A DNA stretch of 64,000 nucleotides from Pseudomonadota bacterium (GTDB lineage: Bacteria > Pseudomonadota > Alphaproteobacteria > Rhizobiales > Xanthobacteraceae): the NCBI GenBank assembly GCA_018242205.1, contig JAFECJ010000002.1, forward strand, positions 62,001 to 126,000, read 5' to 3'. Below are positions 19,718-30,375 of this stretch, in pieces; positions within the stretch are counted from its first letter, which is position 1; every line of letters starts with the position of its first letter. A program made the position numbers and the translations under genes. The notes under the pieces were generated by a model, which was not told where the DNA came from, did not search any database, and saw nothing but the letters and a program-made list of their open reading frames with translations.

Positions 19718-20431
19718 ATGGCTGATCCCGTCTACAAGCGCGTCATCGTCAAATTGTCGGGCGAGGCGCTGTCCGCCGACAAGGGCTTCGGCATCGATCA
19801 GCCGACGGTCGAGCGCATCGCCGCCGATCTCGCCGCGACCGCGAAGATGGGCGTCGAGCTCGGCGTCGTCGTCGGTGGCGGCAACATTTTCCGTGGCGTC
19901 GAAGTGTCGAACCGCGGCGTGCCGCGTCCGGTCGGCGACACCATGGGCATGCTGGCAACGGTGATGAACTGCCTCGTGCTTGAGGCGGCGGTCGAACGCG
20001 CCGGGGTCGAGGCGCGCACCTTGTCGGCGCTGGCGATGCCGGCGGTTTGCGAACAATACAATCGCAAGCGCGCGCTCAAGAACCTCGGCAAGGGCCGGGT
20101 GGTGCTGCTGGCCGCCGGGACCGGCAATCCGTTCTTTACCACCGACACCACGGCGGTGCTGCGGGCCGCGGAACTGGACTGCCAGGCGGTGCTCAAGGCG
20201 ACCAATGTCGACGGCGTCTATACCGCCGATCCGAAGAAGGACCCCTCGGCCAAGCGCTACGAGCGCGTCAGCCACCAGGAGGCGATCGAAAAGGACCTCA
20301 AGGTGATGGATGGCGCCGCCTTCGCGCTTGCCCGTGAGAACCGGTTGCCTATCATTGTTTTCTCGATGGCGGACAAGGGCGCCGTCGGACAAGTTCTGCG
20401 CGGCGAGGGGCGTTCGACGCTGGTCGGCTGA
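19718..20431 (+). CDS. pyrH: UMP kinase
   Basis: A 237-residue amino-acid-kinase-fold enzyme that makes UDP from UMP and ATP. The start at ATG 19718 ([19 protein letters not shown]) has an upstream AGAGGG site; a longer upstream frame lacks family similarity. Motifs: [40 protein letters not shown] and [16 protein letters not shown], all typical of bacterial PyrH rather than eukaryotic UMP/CMP kinase. It sits between tsf and frr, the standard cluster. Confidence 0.96.
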   Translation: MADPVYKRVIVKLSGEALSADKGFGIDQPTVERIAADLAATAKMGVELGVVVGGGNIFRGVEVSNRGVPRPVGDTMGMLATVMNCLVLEAAVERAGVEARTLSALAMPAVCEQYNRKRALKNLGKGRVVLLAAGTGNPFFTTDTTAVLRAAELDCQAVLKATNVDGVYTADPKKDPSAKRYERVSHQEAIEKDLKVMDGAAFALARENRLPIIVFSMADKGAVGQVLRGEGRSTLVG

Positions 20432-20565
20432 CCGGCTGGTCGAATCCGCGCCGACGTTCTAAGCCGGCTGTCATCGGGCCGGCTGCCATCATAAGGCGCG
20501 GTTTGACCGACAAGGCCATTATCCGCGAGCCTTGATCGAGACCGTTCAATTTCTGGGGAAGCGTC

Positions 20566-21123
20566 ATGGCCAATGCCACGCATGACATCAACGAAATCAA
20601 GCGCCGCATGGCCGGCGCCAGTACCGCGCTGAAGACCGAACTGTCCGGCCTGCGTACCGGCAGAGCCTCGGCGCATCTGCTCGACCCGGTGATGGTCGAC
20701 GCCTACGGCCAGAGCATGCCGCTCAACCAGTGCGCCAGCGTCACGGTGCCGGAGCCGCGGCTGATCGCGGTCAGCGTCTGGGACAAGTCGCTGGTCAAGG
20801 CGGTCGAGAAGGGCATTGTCGATTCCAATCTCGGCCTGTCGCCGGCGACCGAAGGCCAGACCATCCGCCTGCGCATTCCGGAGCTGAACCAGGATCGCCG
20901 CAAGGAGCTGGTCAAGCTCGCGCATAAATACGCCGAGACCGCGCGCGTCGCCGTGCGCCACGTCCGCCGCGATGCGCTCGACGCGCTCAAGAAGCTCGAG
21001 AAGGATCACGGCAAGGACGAGATCGAGCGCTTCACCGCCGAGATCCAGAAGGCGACCGACGCCGGCATCGCCGAGGTCGATCAATTGCTCGCCGTCAAGG
21101 AAAAGGAGATCCTCACGGTCTGA
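20566..21123 (+). CDS. frr: Ribosome recycling factor
   Basis: A 185-residue RRF of standard length that, with EF-G, splits the post-termination ribosome. The three-helix-bundle domain includes LKTELSGLRTGRAS at the N-terminus and RRDALDALKKLEKDHGKDE near the C-terminus; the small domain carries YGQSMPLNQCASVTVPEPR. ATG 20566 has GGGGAAGC upstream. A 134-nt gap separates it from pyrH; uppS follows 12 nt after the stop. Confidence 0.97.
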   Translation: MANATHDINEIKRRMAGASTALKTELSGLRTGRASAHLLDPVMVDAYGQSMPLNQCASVTVPEPRLIAVSVWDKSLVKAVEKGIVDSNLGLSPATEGQTIRLRIPELNQDRRKELVKLAHKYAETARVAVRHVRRDALDALKKLEKDHGKDEIERFTAEIQKATDAGIAEVDQLLAVKEKEILTV

Positions 21124-21135
21124 GGTCGCGCCCGC

Positions 21136-21885
21136 ATGTCCGATGCTCCTCATACGCCGATTGCCGCCGCTGATGTGCCGCGCCACGTCGGCATCATAAT
21201 GGATGGCAATGGTCGCTGGGCGGCATCGCGCGGCATGCCGCGGGTCGAAGGCCATCGCCGCGGCGTCGAGGCGCTGCGCCGCACGATCCGCGCCGCCGGC
21301 GAGGTCGGCATCAAGTTCATCACCATCTTCTCCTTCAGCGCCGAGAACTGGTCGCGGCCGGCGAGCGAAGTCGGCGAACTGATGGGGCTGCTGCGGCGCT
21401 TCATCCGCAACGATCTGGCGGAATTGCACAAGAGCGGCGTGCGCGTGCGCATCATCGGCGAACGCGAGGGCCTCGAAGCCGACATCGCGCGTCTGCTGAC
21501 CGAAGCCGAGGAGCTCACGCGCGACAACACGAATCTGACGCTGGTGGTGGCGTTCAATTACGGGTCGCGGCAGGAGATCGTGCGTGGCGTGCGCCGCGCC
21601 ATGAAGGCGGTCGCGGAAGGCAAGCTGAAGGCCGAGCAGATCAGCGCCGATAACTTCTCCGGTTTTCTCGATGCGCCGGATATTCCCGATCCGGATCTGA
21701 TCATCCGCACCAGCGGCGAGCAGCGGCTGTCCAATTTCCTGCTGTGGCAGGCCGCCTACAGCGAGTTCGTGTTCGTACCGACCTACTGGCCGGATTTCGA
21801 TCGCGCCGCGCTCGAAGCGGCGATCGGCGAATTCCGCCAGCGCGAGCGCCGCTTCGGCGGCCTCGTCGCCAAGACGGGATCCTGA
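21136..21885 (+). CDS. uppS: Isoprenyl transferase (undecaprenyl diphosphate synthase)
   Basis: A 249-residue cis-prenyltransferase that builds the C55 lipid carrier for peptidoglycan and O-antigen. Signature blocks: [13 protein letters not shown] with the catalytic Asp, [44 protein letters not shown] and [23 protein letters not shown]. It lies 12 nt after frr and 4 nt before cdsA, so it is part of the frr-uppS-cdsA-dxr-rseP-bamA operon. Confidence 0.96.
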   Translation: MSDAPHTPIAAADVPRHVGIIMDGNGRWAASRGMPRVEGHRRGVEALRRTIRAAGEVGIKFITIFSFSAENWSRPASEVGELMGLLRRFIRNDLAELHKSGVRVRIIGEREGLEADIARLLTEAEELTRDNTNLTLVVAFNYGSRQEIVRGVRRAMKAVAEGKLKAEQISADNFSGFLDAPDIPDPDLIIRTSGEQRLSNFLLWQAAYSEFVFVPTYWPDFDRAALEAAIGEFRQRERRFGGLVAKTGS

Positions 21886-21889
21886 GCCC

Positions 21890-22780
21890 GTGCCGCCGGC
21901 CGACGACGCCGCGCATCCGCTGCCTGGGGCGACTCGGAAGGATCAGCCTGCGCCTGCGAATAAGCCCGCCGCCAGCAATCTCGTCCTGCGCGTCGTCTCG
22001 GCGGCCGTTATGGCGCCGCTCGCCCTTGGCTTCGCCTATTGGGGCTCGTGGGCCTTCGCGCTGTTCTGGGCGGCAGCCGGGATCGCCGTGCTGTGGGAAT
22101 GGATCACGTTGGCCGCGGGCCGCGATCATAAATTGATACTGTCGTCCTGCGGTGGCGCCATCGCCGTCGCCGCGCTTTTGGCGTGGCGCGAGCGGCCGGT
22201 GGTCGCGCTGCTTATCGTTGCGCTGGGCGCGCTGGCCGCGCTGATCTTCGCGCCGCGCAAGGACCGCTTCTGGGTGTTGGCCGGCATCGCTTACGCGGGC
22301 ACCATGACGCTGGCGCCGATCGTGCTGCGCGGCGAAGGCTGGCTGGGCTTCATCGCCATCGTGCTGATCTTCGCCATCGTGTGGACGACGGATGTGCTCG
22401 CCTATTTCACCGGTCGCGCCATCGGCGGTCCGAAGCTGATGCCGAAGGTCAGCCCGAAGAAGACCTGGTCGGGCGCGATCGGCGGCACGATCGGTGCCGT
22501 AGTGGCGGCGGTCGCGGTCGCGACTTTGTTCGGCGGACTGAACAAGGTGGCGATCGGCGGCGTGGCGCTTGTGCTCTCGGTGCTGTCGCAGGCCGGTGAT
22601 CTTCTGGAGTCGCATGTGAAGCGTCACTTTGGCGCCAAGGACGCCAGCCATCTCATTCCCGGTCATGGCGGGGTGATGGATCGTCTCGACGGATTCTGGG
22701 CGGCGGTGGTGGTCGCCTGCATGATCGGCTTGCTGCGCGGCGGGTTCGAGGCGCCGGCGCGCGGATTATTGATGTGGTGA
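21890..22780 (+). CDS. cdsA: Phosphatidate cytidylyltransferase
   Basis: A 296-residue polytopic inner-membrane enzyme making CDP-diacylglycerol. It starts at GTG 21890, 4 nt after the uppS stop. After a polar, proline-rich N-terminal 30 residues come about seven or eight hydrophobic helices. The CTP-transfer signature [20 protein letters not shown] with GVMDRLDG closes the catalytic region (residues about 245-275). The N-terminal leader ([14 protein letters not shown]) is weakly conserved, so a later start near [11 protein letters not shown] is possible. Confidence 0.94.
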   Translation: MPPADDAAHPLPGATRKDQPAPANKPAASNLVLRVVSAAVMAPLALGFAYWGSWAFALFWAAAGIAVLWEWITLAAGRDHKLILSSCGGAIAVAALLAWRERPVVALLIVALGALAALIFAPRKDRFWVLAGIAYAGTMTLAPIVLRGEGWLGFIAIVLIFAIVWTTDVLAYFTGRAIGGPKLMPKVSPKKTWSGAIGGTIGAVVAAVAVATLFGGLNKVAIGGVALVLSVLSQAGDLLESHVKRHFGAKDASHLIPGHGGVMDRLDGFWAAVVVACMIGLLRGGFEAPARGLLMW

Positions 22781-22854
22781 ACGCGGTGAACCCAGTCGGC
22801 AAAGGCGGCCTGGCATCGTCGAGGCTGGCGCCGGCGTCGCCACGGGACGTGGCG

Positions 22855-24033
22855 ATGCGCAGCGTCAGCATCTTCGGCGCCACCGGTTCGATCGGTGCGT
22901 CGACGGTCGATCTCATCAAGCGCTCGCCCGAACGTTTCCGTGTCGAGGCGGTGACCGCGCATCGCAATGCGGCCGCGCTGGCGCGCGTCGCCCGTGAGGT
23001 CGGCGCGCGCATGGCGGTGCTGGCCGATCCGGCCGGGTTTGCTGAACTCAAGGACACGCTCGCCGGGAGCGGTATCGAGGTCGCTGCGGGCGAGGCGGGG
23101 CTGATCGAAGCGGCGCAGCGTCCGGTCGATTGGGTGATGGCGGCGATCGCCGGCGCCGTTGGCCTCAAGCCGACCATGGCCGCGATCGAGCGCGGCGCCA
23201 CCGTGGCGCTCGCCAACAAGGAATGCCTGGTCTGCGCCGGATCGCTGTTCATGCGCCGCGCCAAGGTCTCGGGCGCGACGGTGCTGCCGGTCGACAGCGA
23301 GCACAACGCGGTCTTCCAGGCCTTGGGGGCGGGGCGTCGTGACGACGTGTCCAAGGTGATCATCACCGCGTCCGGTGGTCCGTTCCGCACCTGGACGCTG
23401 GAGCAGATCCGCGAAGCGACGCCAGAACAGGCGCTGCGTCACCCGAACTGGTCGATGGGGCCGAAGATCACCGTCGATTCCGCGACCCTGATGAACAAGG
23501 GTCTCGAAGTCATTGAAGCGCACCACCTGTTCAATCTGCGCCCGGACGAGATCGAGGTGCTGGTGCATCCGCAATCGGTCATCCACGGCTTGGTCGAATT
23601 CCGCGACGGGTCGGTGGTGGCTCAGCTCGGGCCGCCGGACATGCGGGTGCCGATCGCGCATTGCCTGGCCTGGCCGGAACGGCTCGACGGGCCGGTCAAC
23701 CGGCTCGATCTGGCCGCCTTGGGGGAACTCACCTTCGAGAAACCGGATTTGCAGCGTTTCCCTGCGCTTAACCTGGCCTGGCAGGCGATGATTGCGGGTG
23801 GGGCGGCGCCAACCGTACTGAACGCCGCCGATGAGGTTGCGGTCGCCGAATTCATCGCCGGCCGGATCGGTTTTCCGGCCATTCCGGCCCTGGTCGAGAA
23901 GACGCTCGAGGCGGCCGACCGGCGCGGCCTTTTGGCCGACCCGGCGAGCGTCGAGGCGGCCTTGGCCATTGACCATACCGCGAGAACCCTGGCGCGGGAT
24001 CTCTTGCTCAATAATGCCGTAAAGGCATTCTAG
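22855..24033 (+). CDS. dxr: 1-deoxy-D-xylulose 5-phosphate reductoisomerase
   Basis: A 392-residue enzyme converting DXP to MEP with NADPH, the committed step of the non-mevalonate isoprenoid pathway that also feeds uppS. ATG 22855 gives [17 protein letters not shown], the standard N-terminal dinucleotide fold. An in-frame GTG at 22774 overlapping the cdsA stop would add 27 residues and cannot be ruled out. Motifs: [22 protein letters not shown] (metal ligands), [29 protein letters not shown] and [11 protein letters not shown]. Confidence 0.95.
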   Translation: MRSVSIFGATGSIGASTVDLIKRSPERFRVEAVTAHRNAAALARVAREVGARMAVLADPAGFAELKDTLAGSGIEVAAGEAGLIEAAQRPVDWVMAAIAGAVGLKPTMAAIERGATVALANKECLVCAGSLFMRRAKVSGATVLPVDSEHNAVFQALGAGRRDDVSKVIITASGGPFRTWTLEQIREATPEQALRHPNWSMGPKITVDSATLMNKGLEVIEAHHLFNLRPDEIEVLVHPQSVIHGLVEFRDGSVVAQLGPPDMRVPIAHCLAWPERLDGPVNRLDLAALGELTFEKPDLQRFPALNLAWQAMIAGGAAPTVLNAADEVAVAEFIAGRIGFPAIPALVEKTLEAADRRGLLADPASVEAALAIDHTARTLARDLLLNNAVKAF

Positions 24034-24083
24034 TCACCGTGGCGCCATATTGGCGTTTGCGGGTTCGGGACGGGGACTGACGA

Positions 24084-25217
24084 ATGGGCATTCTGGAGCA
24101 ATTGGGCGCGTTCGGCGGCGGGGCCGCCGGCTACATCGTCCCGTTCCTGTTCGTCCTGACCATCGTGGTGTTCTTCCACGAACTCGGCCATTTCCTCGTC
24201 GCCCGCTGGTGCGGTGTCGAGGTCACGGCTTTTTCGCTCGGCTTCGGCCCGGAAATCATCGGCTTCAACGACCGCTACGGCACGCGCTGGAAACTGTCCG
24301 CCATTCCGCTCGGTGGCTACGTGAAATTCGTCGGCGACGACAATGCGGCCAGCGTCCCCGATTTCGAAGCCGCGGCGTCGATGTCGGAAGAGCAGAAGCG
24401 GGGCTCTTTCGCGCATAAGCCCGTGTGGGCCCGTGCCGCCGTGGTGGCCGCGGGACCGATCGCCAATTTCATCCTCGCCATCGTCATCTTCGCCGGCCTT
24501 TTCATGGTGCTTGGCAAGCCGAACATGCTGCCGCGGGTCGATCAGGTGATCGCTGGCGGTGCGGCGGAAGCCGCCGGTTTCAAGCCCGGCGACCTGGTGC
24601 TGTCGATCGACGGCGAGCACATCGGCAGCTTCTCGGACATGCAGCGCATCGTCAGCATGAGCGCCGAGCGCAAGCTCAAGATCGAGGTCGAACGCGACAA
24701 GTCGATCGTTACGCTGCAGGCGACGCCGCAGCTCAAGCGCGACAAATTCGGCAATGAGCTGGGCGTGCTCGGCATCAGCCGGTCGGTCGCCGCCGGTGAC
24801 ATCAAGACCGAGAAGTTCGGGCCGGTCGGCGCCGTGGCCGAGGGCGCCAAGCAGACCTGGATGATCGTCGATCACACGTTTTCGTACATTGCGGGTATTT
24901 TTTCCGGCCGCAACTCACCCGATCAGTTGGGCGGGCCGATCCGCATCGCCCAGGTCTCCGGGCAGGTCGCGGCCGGGGGATTCGGGCCTTTGATCAATCT
25001 GGCGGCGGTTTTGTCGGTCTCGATCGGGCTTCTGAACCTGTTCCCGATTCCCCTGCTCGATGGCGGCCACCTTTTGTTCTATGCCGTGGAGGCCGCCCGT
25101 GGCCGGCCGCTGTCGGATCGCGCCCAGGAAGTAGGGTTCCGCATCGGCCTGGCGATCGTTCTCATGTTGATGATTTTTGCAACCTTTAATGACATCCTGC
25201 ACCTCGCCACCTCATAA
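24084..25217 (+). CDS. rseP: Site-2 intramembrane metalloprotease RseP
   Basis: A 377-residue inner-membrane zinc protease. The first helix carries HELGH (residues 32-36), one PDZ domain follows (about 130-220: VIAGGAAEAAGFKPGDLVLSIDG), and the third zinc ligand is in NLFPIPLLDGGHLLFY (LDG motif). E. coli RseP has two PDZ domains; here the second is not evident. It would cleave anti-sigma factors and signal peptide remnants. It lies between dxr (50 nt) and bamA, the standard order in alphaproteobacteria. Confidence 0.95.
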   Translation: MGILEQLGAFGGGAAGYIVPFLFVLTIVVFFHELGHFLVARWCGVEVTAFSLGFGPEIIGFNDRYGTRWKLSAIPLGGYVKFVGDDNAASVPDFEAAASMSEEQKRGSFAHKPVWARAAVVAAGPIANFILAIVIFAGLFMVLGKPNMLPRVDQVIAGGAAEAAGFKPGDLVLSIDGEHIGSFSDMQRIVSMSAERKLKIEVERDKSIVTLQATPQLKRDKFGNELGVLGISRSVAAGDIKTEKFGPVGAVAEGAKQTWMIVDHTFSYIAGIFSGRNSPDQLGGPIRIAQVSGQVAAGGFGPLINLAAVLSVSIGLLNLFPIPLLDGGHLLFYAVEAARGRPLSDRAQEVGFRIGLAIVLMLMIFATFNDILHLATS

Positions 25218-25381
25218 TCGTTGCCCAGCGGCAACTTGATGAGGGGAAAGGGAAAGTTCGGCCGGCAGTTTCGTTTGCAGTGCTTGCAAAAGACTGTAAA
25301 AAGCTTCCGACGACGGGCCTAAAGAGTCGGTCGGGGCCAAGTGCGGTGACGGCCGCAGGGACAATAAAGGGCGCGTTGCGC

Positions 25382-27880
25382 ATGGGACTTTGTGTGCGGG
25401 TTGTTCGGGGACTGACCCTCTCTCTGGCGGTCCTGGCTGGTATCCTTGTCGGTACCGCCGCCTTGACCGTTGCGGTGCCCACGGTTGCCGCTGCGCAGTC
25501 GGCAAGCTCCATCGTCGTCGAGGGTAATCGCCGCGTCGAAGCCGAGACCATTCGGTCCTATTTCCGGCCCGGTCCGGGCGGCCGCTTGAGCGCGCTCGAA
25601 ATCGACGAGGGCCTCAAGGCGCTTTACGCCACCGGGCTGTTTTCCGACGTCCGCATCAATCACGCCGGCGGCCGTCTGGTCGTTACCGTCGTCGAAAACC
25701 CGGTGATCAACCAGGTCGCTTTCGAAGGTAACAAGAAGGCCAAGGACGACCAGCTCAAGGCCGAAATCCAGTCCAAGCCGCGCGGCACGCTGTCGAAGCC
25801 GACCGTGCAGGCCGACGTGCAGCGCATCATCGATATCTATCAGCGCACCGGCCGGTTCGACGTCACCGTCGTGCCGAAAATCATCGATCTGCCGAACAAC
25901 CGCGTCAATCTCGTCTTCGAGATCAAGGAAGGCGAGAAGACCGGCGTCAAGGAAATCCGCTTCGTCGGCGCCAAGGCGTTCTCGTCGGGCCGCCTCAAGG
26001 ACGTCATCAAGACCTCGCAGACCAACTTCCTGAGCTTCCTGCAGACCACCGACATCTACGATCCGGATCGTGTCGAAGCGGATCGCGATCTGTTGCGCCG
26101 CTTCTACCTCAAGCACGGCTATGCCGACGTGCGCATCATCTCGGCGGTCGGCGAATACGATCCGGCCAAGAAGGGCTTCATCATCACCTTCACGATCGAT
26201 GAGGGCCCGCAATATCATGTCGGCACCGTCGACGTGATTTCGAATGTTCGCGTGCTCAGCGCGGCTGCGCTGCGCAGCAAGGTCAAGCTGTCGCCCGGAA
26301 ACGTTTACAACGCCGATCTCGTGGAGAAGAGCGTCGAGGCGATCGCTATCGAAGCGGCCAAGAGCGGCTATGCCTTCGCCAATGTGCGGCCGCGCGGCGA
26401 GCGCAAGCCGGAGGCCCGCATCATCAATCTGGCCTTCGTCGTCGAGGAGGGCGCGCGCGCTTATATCGAGCGGATCAACATCCGCGGCAACATCCGGACC
26501 CGCGATTACGTCGTTCGTCGCGAGTTCGATATCGGCGAAGGCGACGCTTACAACCGCGCACTGATCGACCGCGCCGAGCGGCGCCTGAAGAACCTGAATT
26601 ACTTCAAGTCCGTGAAGATCACCACCGAGCCCGGCTCGGCGCCCGATCGCGTCATCGTCAACGTCAATGTCGAAGAGCAGTCGACCGGTGAATTCTCGGT
26701 GGCGGGCGGCTACTCGACCGCAGACGGTTTCATCGCCGAAGCCAGCGTCGCCGACCGTAACCTCATGGGCCGCGGCCAGTTCGCCAAGGCGGCTGTGACC
26801 TGGGGTCAGCGTACCCGCGGCGTCGAATTGAATTTTGTCGAACCGTATCTGCTCGGCTATCGCATGGCCGGCGGCATCGATCTGTTCGCGCGCAAGAACG
26901 ATGCGTCGAATTCGATCTCGTACGACATCACCACGTACGGCACGAACCTGAAGCTCGGCTTCGCGCTCACCGAGGAGCTGTCGTTCTCGCCGCGCTACTC
27001 GATCTACCGGCAGGAAATCACGCTGCCCAATCAATACAATAACTGTCAGACGACCCCGACCGGAGGATCGATATTCTCGTCCGGGACGCCGTCCGGCTAT
27101 CACACGCACGCGTTCCCGGTCACGCCGGGCGACGAGTGCTACGCCGACGGCGAAGCCTCGCTGGCGGTCCGTAAGGAACTGGCGAGCGGCCCGGTGACCG
27201 TGTCGATGCTCGGCTACACCACCGCGTACAACACGCTCGACAACAACAAGAACCCGACCAGCGGCCTCTATGCCGAGTTGAAGCAGGACTTCGCCGGTAT
27301 CGGCGGTGACGTGAACTTCATCCGCACCACCGCTGAAGCGCGCACCTATTACGAAGTGGTTCCGGACGTGGTCGGCGTCTTCAAGGTGCAGGGTGGCAAT
27401 GTGTCGGGTTGGGGCAGCAAAGACCTGCGCATGCTCGATCACTTCCAGATGGGTCCGAACCTGGTCCGTGGTTTTGCGCCGAGCGGCATCGGTCCGCGCG
27501 ATCTCACCAACGGCACCAATAACGACTCTCTCGGCGGCACCCATTTCTGGGGCGCCAGCCTCGAATTCCAGACGCCGCTCTATTTCCTTCCGAAGGAAAT
27601 CGGTATCAAGCTCGCGACCTTCGCCGACGCGGGTAACGTCTGGGGCTACGAGGGGCCGACCTCGTGGAACGTCACGGGTGAAACCCTCAACGTCGGCCTC
27701 GACGGCATCGGCAAGACCCGCGCCTCGGTCGGTGTCGGCCTGATCTGGGATTCGCCGCTCGGACCGCTGCGCTTCGATTTCGCCTATCCGCTCAAGAAGT
27801 ACTGCGAGAATGCCCCGGGAGGCGGCCAGGTGTGCGACCGCACGCAGGTCTTCCGCTTCGGCGGCGGAACGAGGTTCTAA
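25382..27880 (+). CDS. bamA: Outer-membrane protein assembly factor BamA
   Basis: An 832-residue Omp85 protein. Start chosen at ATG 25382, which gives a clean signal peptide (MGLCVRVVRGLTLSLAVLAG... ending VAAAQS); the upstream extension to about 25280 is not signal-like. Five POTRA domains (about 40-440; first SSIVVEGNRRVEAETIRSYF) precede a 16-strand barrel with the VRGF-type latch (NLVRGFAPSGIGPRD) and a terminal FGGGTRF ending in Phe. It folds outer-membrane proteins, including the two TonB-dependent receptors encoded in this window. It is followed by lpxD. Confidence 0.97.
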   Translation: MGLCVRVVRGLTLSLAVLAGILVGTAALTVAVPTVAAAQSASSIVVEGNRRVEAETIRSYFRPGPGGRLSALEIDEGLKALYATGLFSDVRINHAGGRLVVTVVENPVINQVAFEGNKKAKDDQLKAEIQSKPRGTLSKPTVQADVQRIIDIYQRTGRFDVTVVPKIIDLPNNRVNLVFEIKEGEKTGVKEIRFVGAKAFSSGRLKDVIKTSQTNFLSFLQTTDIYDPDRVEADRDLLRRFYLKHGYADVRIISAVGEYDPAKKGFIITFTIDEGPQYHVGTVDVISNVRVLSAAALRSKVKLSPGNVYNADLVEKSVEAIAIEAAKSGYAFANVRPRGERKPEARIINLAFVVEEGARAYIERINIRGNIRTRDYVVRREFDIGEGDAYNRALIDRAERRLKNLNYFKSVKITTEPGSAPDRVIVNVNVEEQSTGEFSVAGGYSTADGFIAEASVADRNLMGRGQFAKAAVTWGQRTRGVELNFVEPYLLGYRMAGGIDLFARKNDASNSISYDITTYGTNLKLGFALTEELSFSPRYSIYRQEITLPNQYNNCQTTPTGGSIFSSGTPSGYHTHAFPVTPGDECYADGEASLAVRKELASGPVTVSMLGYTTAYNTLDNNKNPTSGLYAELKQDFAGIGGDVNFIRTTAEARTYYEVVPDVVGVFKVQGGNVSGWGSKDLRMLDHFQMGPNLVRGFAPSGIGPRDLTNGTNNDSLGGTHFWGASLEFQTPLYFLPKEIGIKLATFADAGNVWGYEGPTSWNVTGETLNVGLDGIGKTRASVGVGLIWDSPLGPLRFDFAYPLKKYCENAPGGGQVCDRTQVFRFGGGTRF

Positions 27881-28009
27881 TCGTAGCTCCGCCGGAGAAG
27901 GCCGGGCGACGCGAAAGTTTGGATCCGACGGGAATGCGGCCGATGTTTCGGCGAGCCCGTTCGGTTCCATGCAATGAGCGGCGGCATCCAGCGTGGCGGC
28001 AAAAGCAGA

Positions 28010-29068
28010 ATGAGCGAGCCGGTATTCCTCCGCGAGTCGGGCGGTCTGACGCTTGACGAGATTGTCGGGCTGACGGGCGCCAAGGTGCCCGACGGTGCGA
28101 TCGGAAGCCGGCGCTTTGTCAACGTAGCGGCGCTCGACCGTGCCTCGCCCTTCGACATCTCATTTTTCGACAACAAGAACTTCGCCAAGGACGCCGCCGC
28201 GAGCCATGCCGGCCTCTGCCTCACGCGGCCTGAACTTGCCGCGTTGCTGCCGCCGCGAGTGACGGCGCTGACGGTGCGCGATCCGTTTCGTGCCTTCGTG
28301 CTGGTATCGCGGACGCTGTTTCCGCAAGCCTTGCGGCCGGTATCGCTGGCGCCATCGGGCGCCACGGCCGGCGCGCATATCCATGAAACCGCCCGGCTGG
28401 AAAACGACGTGACGGTGGAGCCGGGCGCGGTCATCGGCGGTGGCGTCGAGATCGGCAGCGGGAGCGTGATCGGCGCCAATGCCGTCATTGGCACCGGGGT
28501 GCGGATCGGCCGCGACTGTTCCGTGGGCGCCGGCTCGGTGTTGACCAACGCGCTGGTTGGCGATCGCGTCATCATCCACCCCGGCTGCAAGATCGGCCAG
28601 GACGGCTTCGGCTTCGTCATGGGCGGCGGCGGCCATCTCAAGATACCGCAGGTCGGCCGCGTCATCATTCAGGACGATGTCGAGGTCGGTTCCGGCACCA
28701 CGATCGACCGCGGCGCCATCCGGGATACCGTGATCGGCGAGGGCACCAAGATCGACAACCTGGTGCAGGTCGGCCACAATGTGGCGATTGGACGGCATTG
28801 CGTCCTGGTCTCTTATGTGGGTATTTCCGGCAGCGCCACGCTGGAGGATTTCGTTGTCCTGGGCGCCAAGGCCGGCGTCGTTCCCGGCGTCACCATCGGC
28901 GAGGGGACGATGATCGCGGCCAGCAGCAATGTCGCGACCGACGTGCCGCCCGGCTCGAAATGGGGCGGTTCGCCGGCCAAGCCGATGCGGCAATGGCTGC
29001 GGGAAATCATGATGGTCAAACGGATGGCGCAGGCGAAGAACGGCGACGCCGCTGCCGCCGATGAGTGA
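28010..29068 (+). CDS. lpxD: UDP-3-O-(3-hydroxyacyl)glucosamine N-acyltransferase
   Basis: A 352-residue left-handed beta-helix acyltransferase for the third step of lipid A synthesis. Start chosen at ATG 28010 (MSEPVFLRESGGLTLDEIVG), matching family N-termini; an in-frame ATG at 27974 would add 12 poorly conserved residues. N-terminal uridine-binding domain, then hexapeptide repeats (VIGANAVIGTGVRIG, VIGEGTKIDNLVQVGHNVAIG) with the catalytic His in VGHN. The C-terminal helix is KRMAQAKNGD. It is 10 nt before fabZ. Confidence 0.96.
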   Translation: MSEPVFLRESGGLTLDEIVGLTGAKVPDGAIGSRRFVNVAALDRASPFDISFFDNKNFAKDAAASHAGLCLTRPELAALLPPRVTALTVRDPFRAFVLVSRTLFPQALRPVSLAPSGATAGAHIHETARLENDVTVEPGAVIGGGVEIGSGSVIGANAVIGTGVRIGRDCSVGAGSVLTNALVGDRVIIHPGCKIGQDGFGFVMGGGGHLKIPQVGRVIIQDDVEVGSGTTIDRGAIRDTVIGEGTKIDNLVQVGHNVAIGRHCVLVSYVGISGSATLEDFVVLGAKAGVVPGVTIGEGTMIAASSNVATDVPPGSKWGGSPAKPMRQWLREIMMVKRMAQAKNGDAAAADE

Positions 29069-29078
29069 GTAGGTTGCG

Positions 29079-29537
29079 ATGGATTCTGTTGTTACAAAGC
29101 TCGAGGCGGCCGACATCGCGCTGGTGATGCAGATGCTGCCGCATCGCTATCCGTTCCTGCTGGTCGACCGGGTCGTCGACATCCGCGGCGACGAATATGG
29201 CTGCGGCATCAAGAACGTCACCATCAACGAACCGCATTTCCAGGGCCATTTCCCGGGCAATCCGATCTTTCCCGGCGTCTTGATGATCGAGGGCATGGCG
29301 CAGACCGCCGGCGTTCTGTGCATCGCCGCGACGTCGTCGCGGCAGCCGAAGTCGGTGTTCTTTCTCACCATCGACAAAGCGAAATTCCGCAAGCCGGTGC
29401 GGCCCGGCGACACGCTCGAATATCACATGACGCGAACGGCGCGACGCAAGGACATGTGGTGGTATCACGGCGTCGCCAAGGTCGGCGGTGTTGTGGTCGC
29501 CGAGGCCGATCTCGGCGCCATGATCTCGGACCGGTAA
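29079..29537 (+). CDS. fabZ: 3-hydroxyacyl-ACP dehydratase FabZ
   Basis: A 152-residue hot-dog-fold dehydratase. The active-site segment [20 protein letters not shown] with His, and the following EGMAQTAG with Glu, are intact; [13 protein letters not shown] opens the core. It balances hydroxyacyl-ACP use between fatty-acid elongation and lipid A. Located between lpxD and lpxA as in most proteobacteria, with a 22-nt gap to lpxA. Confidence 0.97.
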   Translation: MDSVVTKLEAADIALVMQMLPHRYPFLLVDRVVDIRGDEYGCGIKNVTINEPHFQGHFPGNPIFPGVLMIEGMAQTAGVLCIAATSSRQPKSVFFLTIDKAKFRKPVRPGDTLEYHMTRTARRKDMWWYHGVAKVGGVVVAEADLGAMISDR

Positions 29538-29559
29538 GGGCTGACCTGAAAGGCCGGTG

Positions 29560-30375
29560 ATGAGCGATCCCGTCATTGATCCGACTGCGCGTGTCGCGTC
29601 TGGTGCGCAGATCGGTCCCGATGTGCTGATCGGGCCTTATTGTATCGTCGGCGAGCACGTGAAACTCGCGGCGGGGGTGCGGCTAGTGTCGCACGTCAAC
29701 ATCACCGGCCATACGTCGGTCGGCGCGCGCACTGTGGTTTATCCGTTCGCGTCCCTTGGTACGCCGCCACAATCGGTCGGCTACAAGGGCGAGCCGACGA
29801 GGCTCGAGATCGGCGAGTCTTGCGACATTCGCGAACATGTCACCATGAACACCGGCACCGCGGCCGATCGCGGCGTCACCACGGTCGGCAACAACTGCTT
29901 CGTCATGGTCGGCAGTCACGTTGCTCATGACTGCGTCGTAGGCAACAAAGTCACTTTCGCCAACAACGTTCTGCTCGGCGGTCATTCGCAGATCGGCGAC
30001 AATGTCGTTTTCGGCGGCGGCGCCGCGGTGCGCCAGTTCGTCCGCATCGGCGAGGGCGCCATGATCGTCGGCTTGTCCGGCGTGCGCGCCGATGTCATTC
30101 CGTTTGGCATGGCGCACGGACCGCTTGCTGATCTCGTCGGCCTCAACGTCGTCGGCATGCGGCGGCGCGGCCTGAGCAAGAGCGACGTGCACCGCGTGCG
30201 CTCGGCCTATCAGGACCTTTTCTTCGGCGAAGGCGAGTTCAAATCGCGGCTCGAGAAGGTCGCCGCCGAATACGCCGGCGATGCGCTGGTCGTGCGCATT
30301 ATCGAATTCATCCGCGCCGGCAGACGGCCGTTGACGATGGCGACCAGGCGCAACGAGGCGGAAGAGCTGCAATGA
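29560..30375 (+). CDS. lpxA: UDP-N-acetylglucosamine O-acyltransferase LpxA
   Basis: A 271-residue first-step enzyme of lipid A synthesis. ATG 29560 (MSDPVIDPTARVASGAQIG) is preferred over a GTG three bases upstream; AAAGGCCGGTG precedes it. Hexapeptide repeats build the beta helix; the catalytic His is in MVGSHVAHDCVVGN, and the family block VVGMRRRGLSKSDVHRVRSAY marks the helical C-terminus. Its stop overlaps the lpxI start by 4 nt (ATGA). Confidence 0.96.
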   Translation: MSDPVIDPTARVASGAQIGPDVLIGPYCIVGEHVKLAAGVRLVSHVNITGHTSVGARTVVYPFASLGTPPQSVGYKGEPTRLEIGESCDIREHVTMNTGTAADRGVTTVGNNCFVMVGSHVAHDCVVGNKVTFANNVLLGGHSQIGDNVVFGGGAAVRQFVRIGEGAMIVGLSGVRADVIPFGMAHGPLADLVGLNVVGMRRRGLSKSDVHRVRSAYQDLFFGEGEFKSRLEKVAAEYAGDALVVRIIEFIRAGRRPLTMATRRNEAEELQ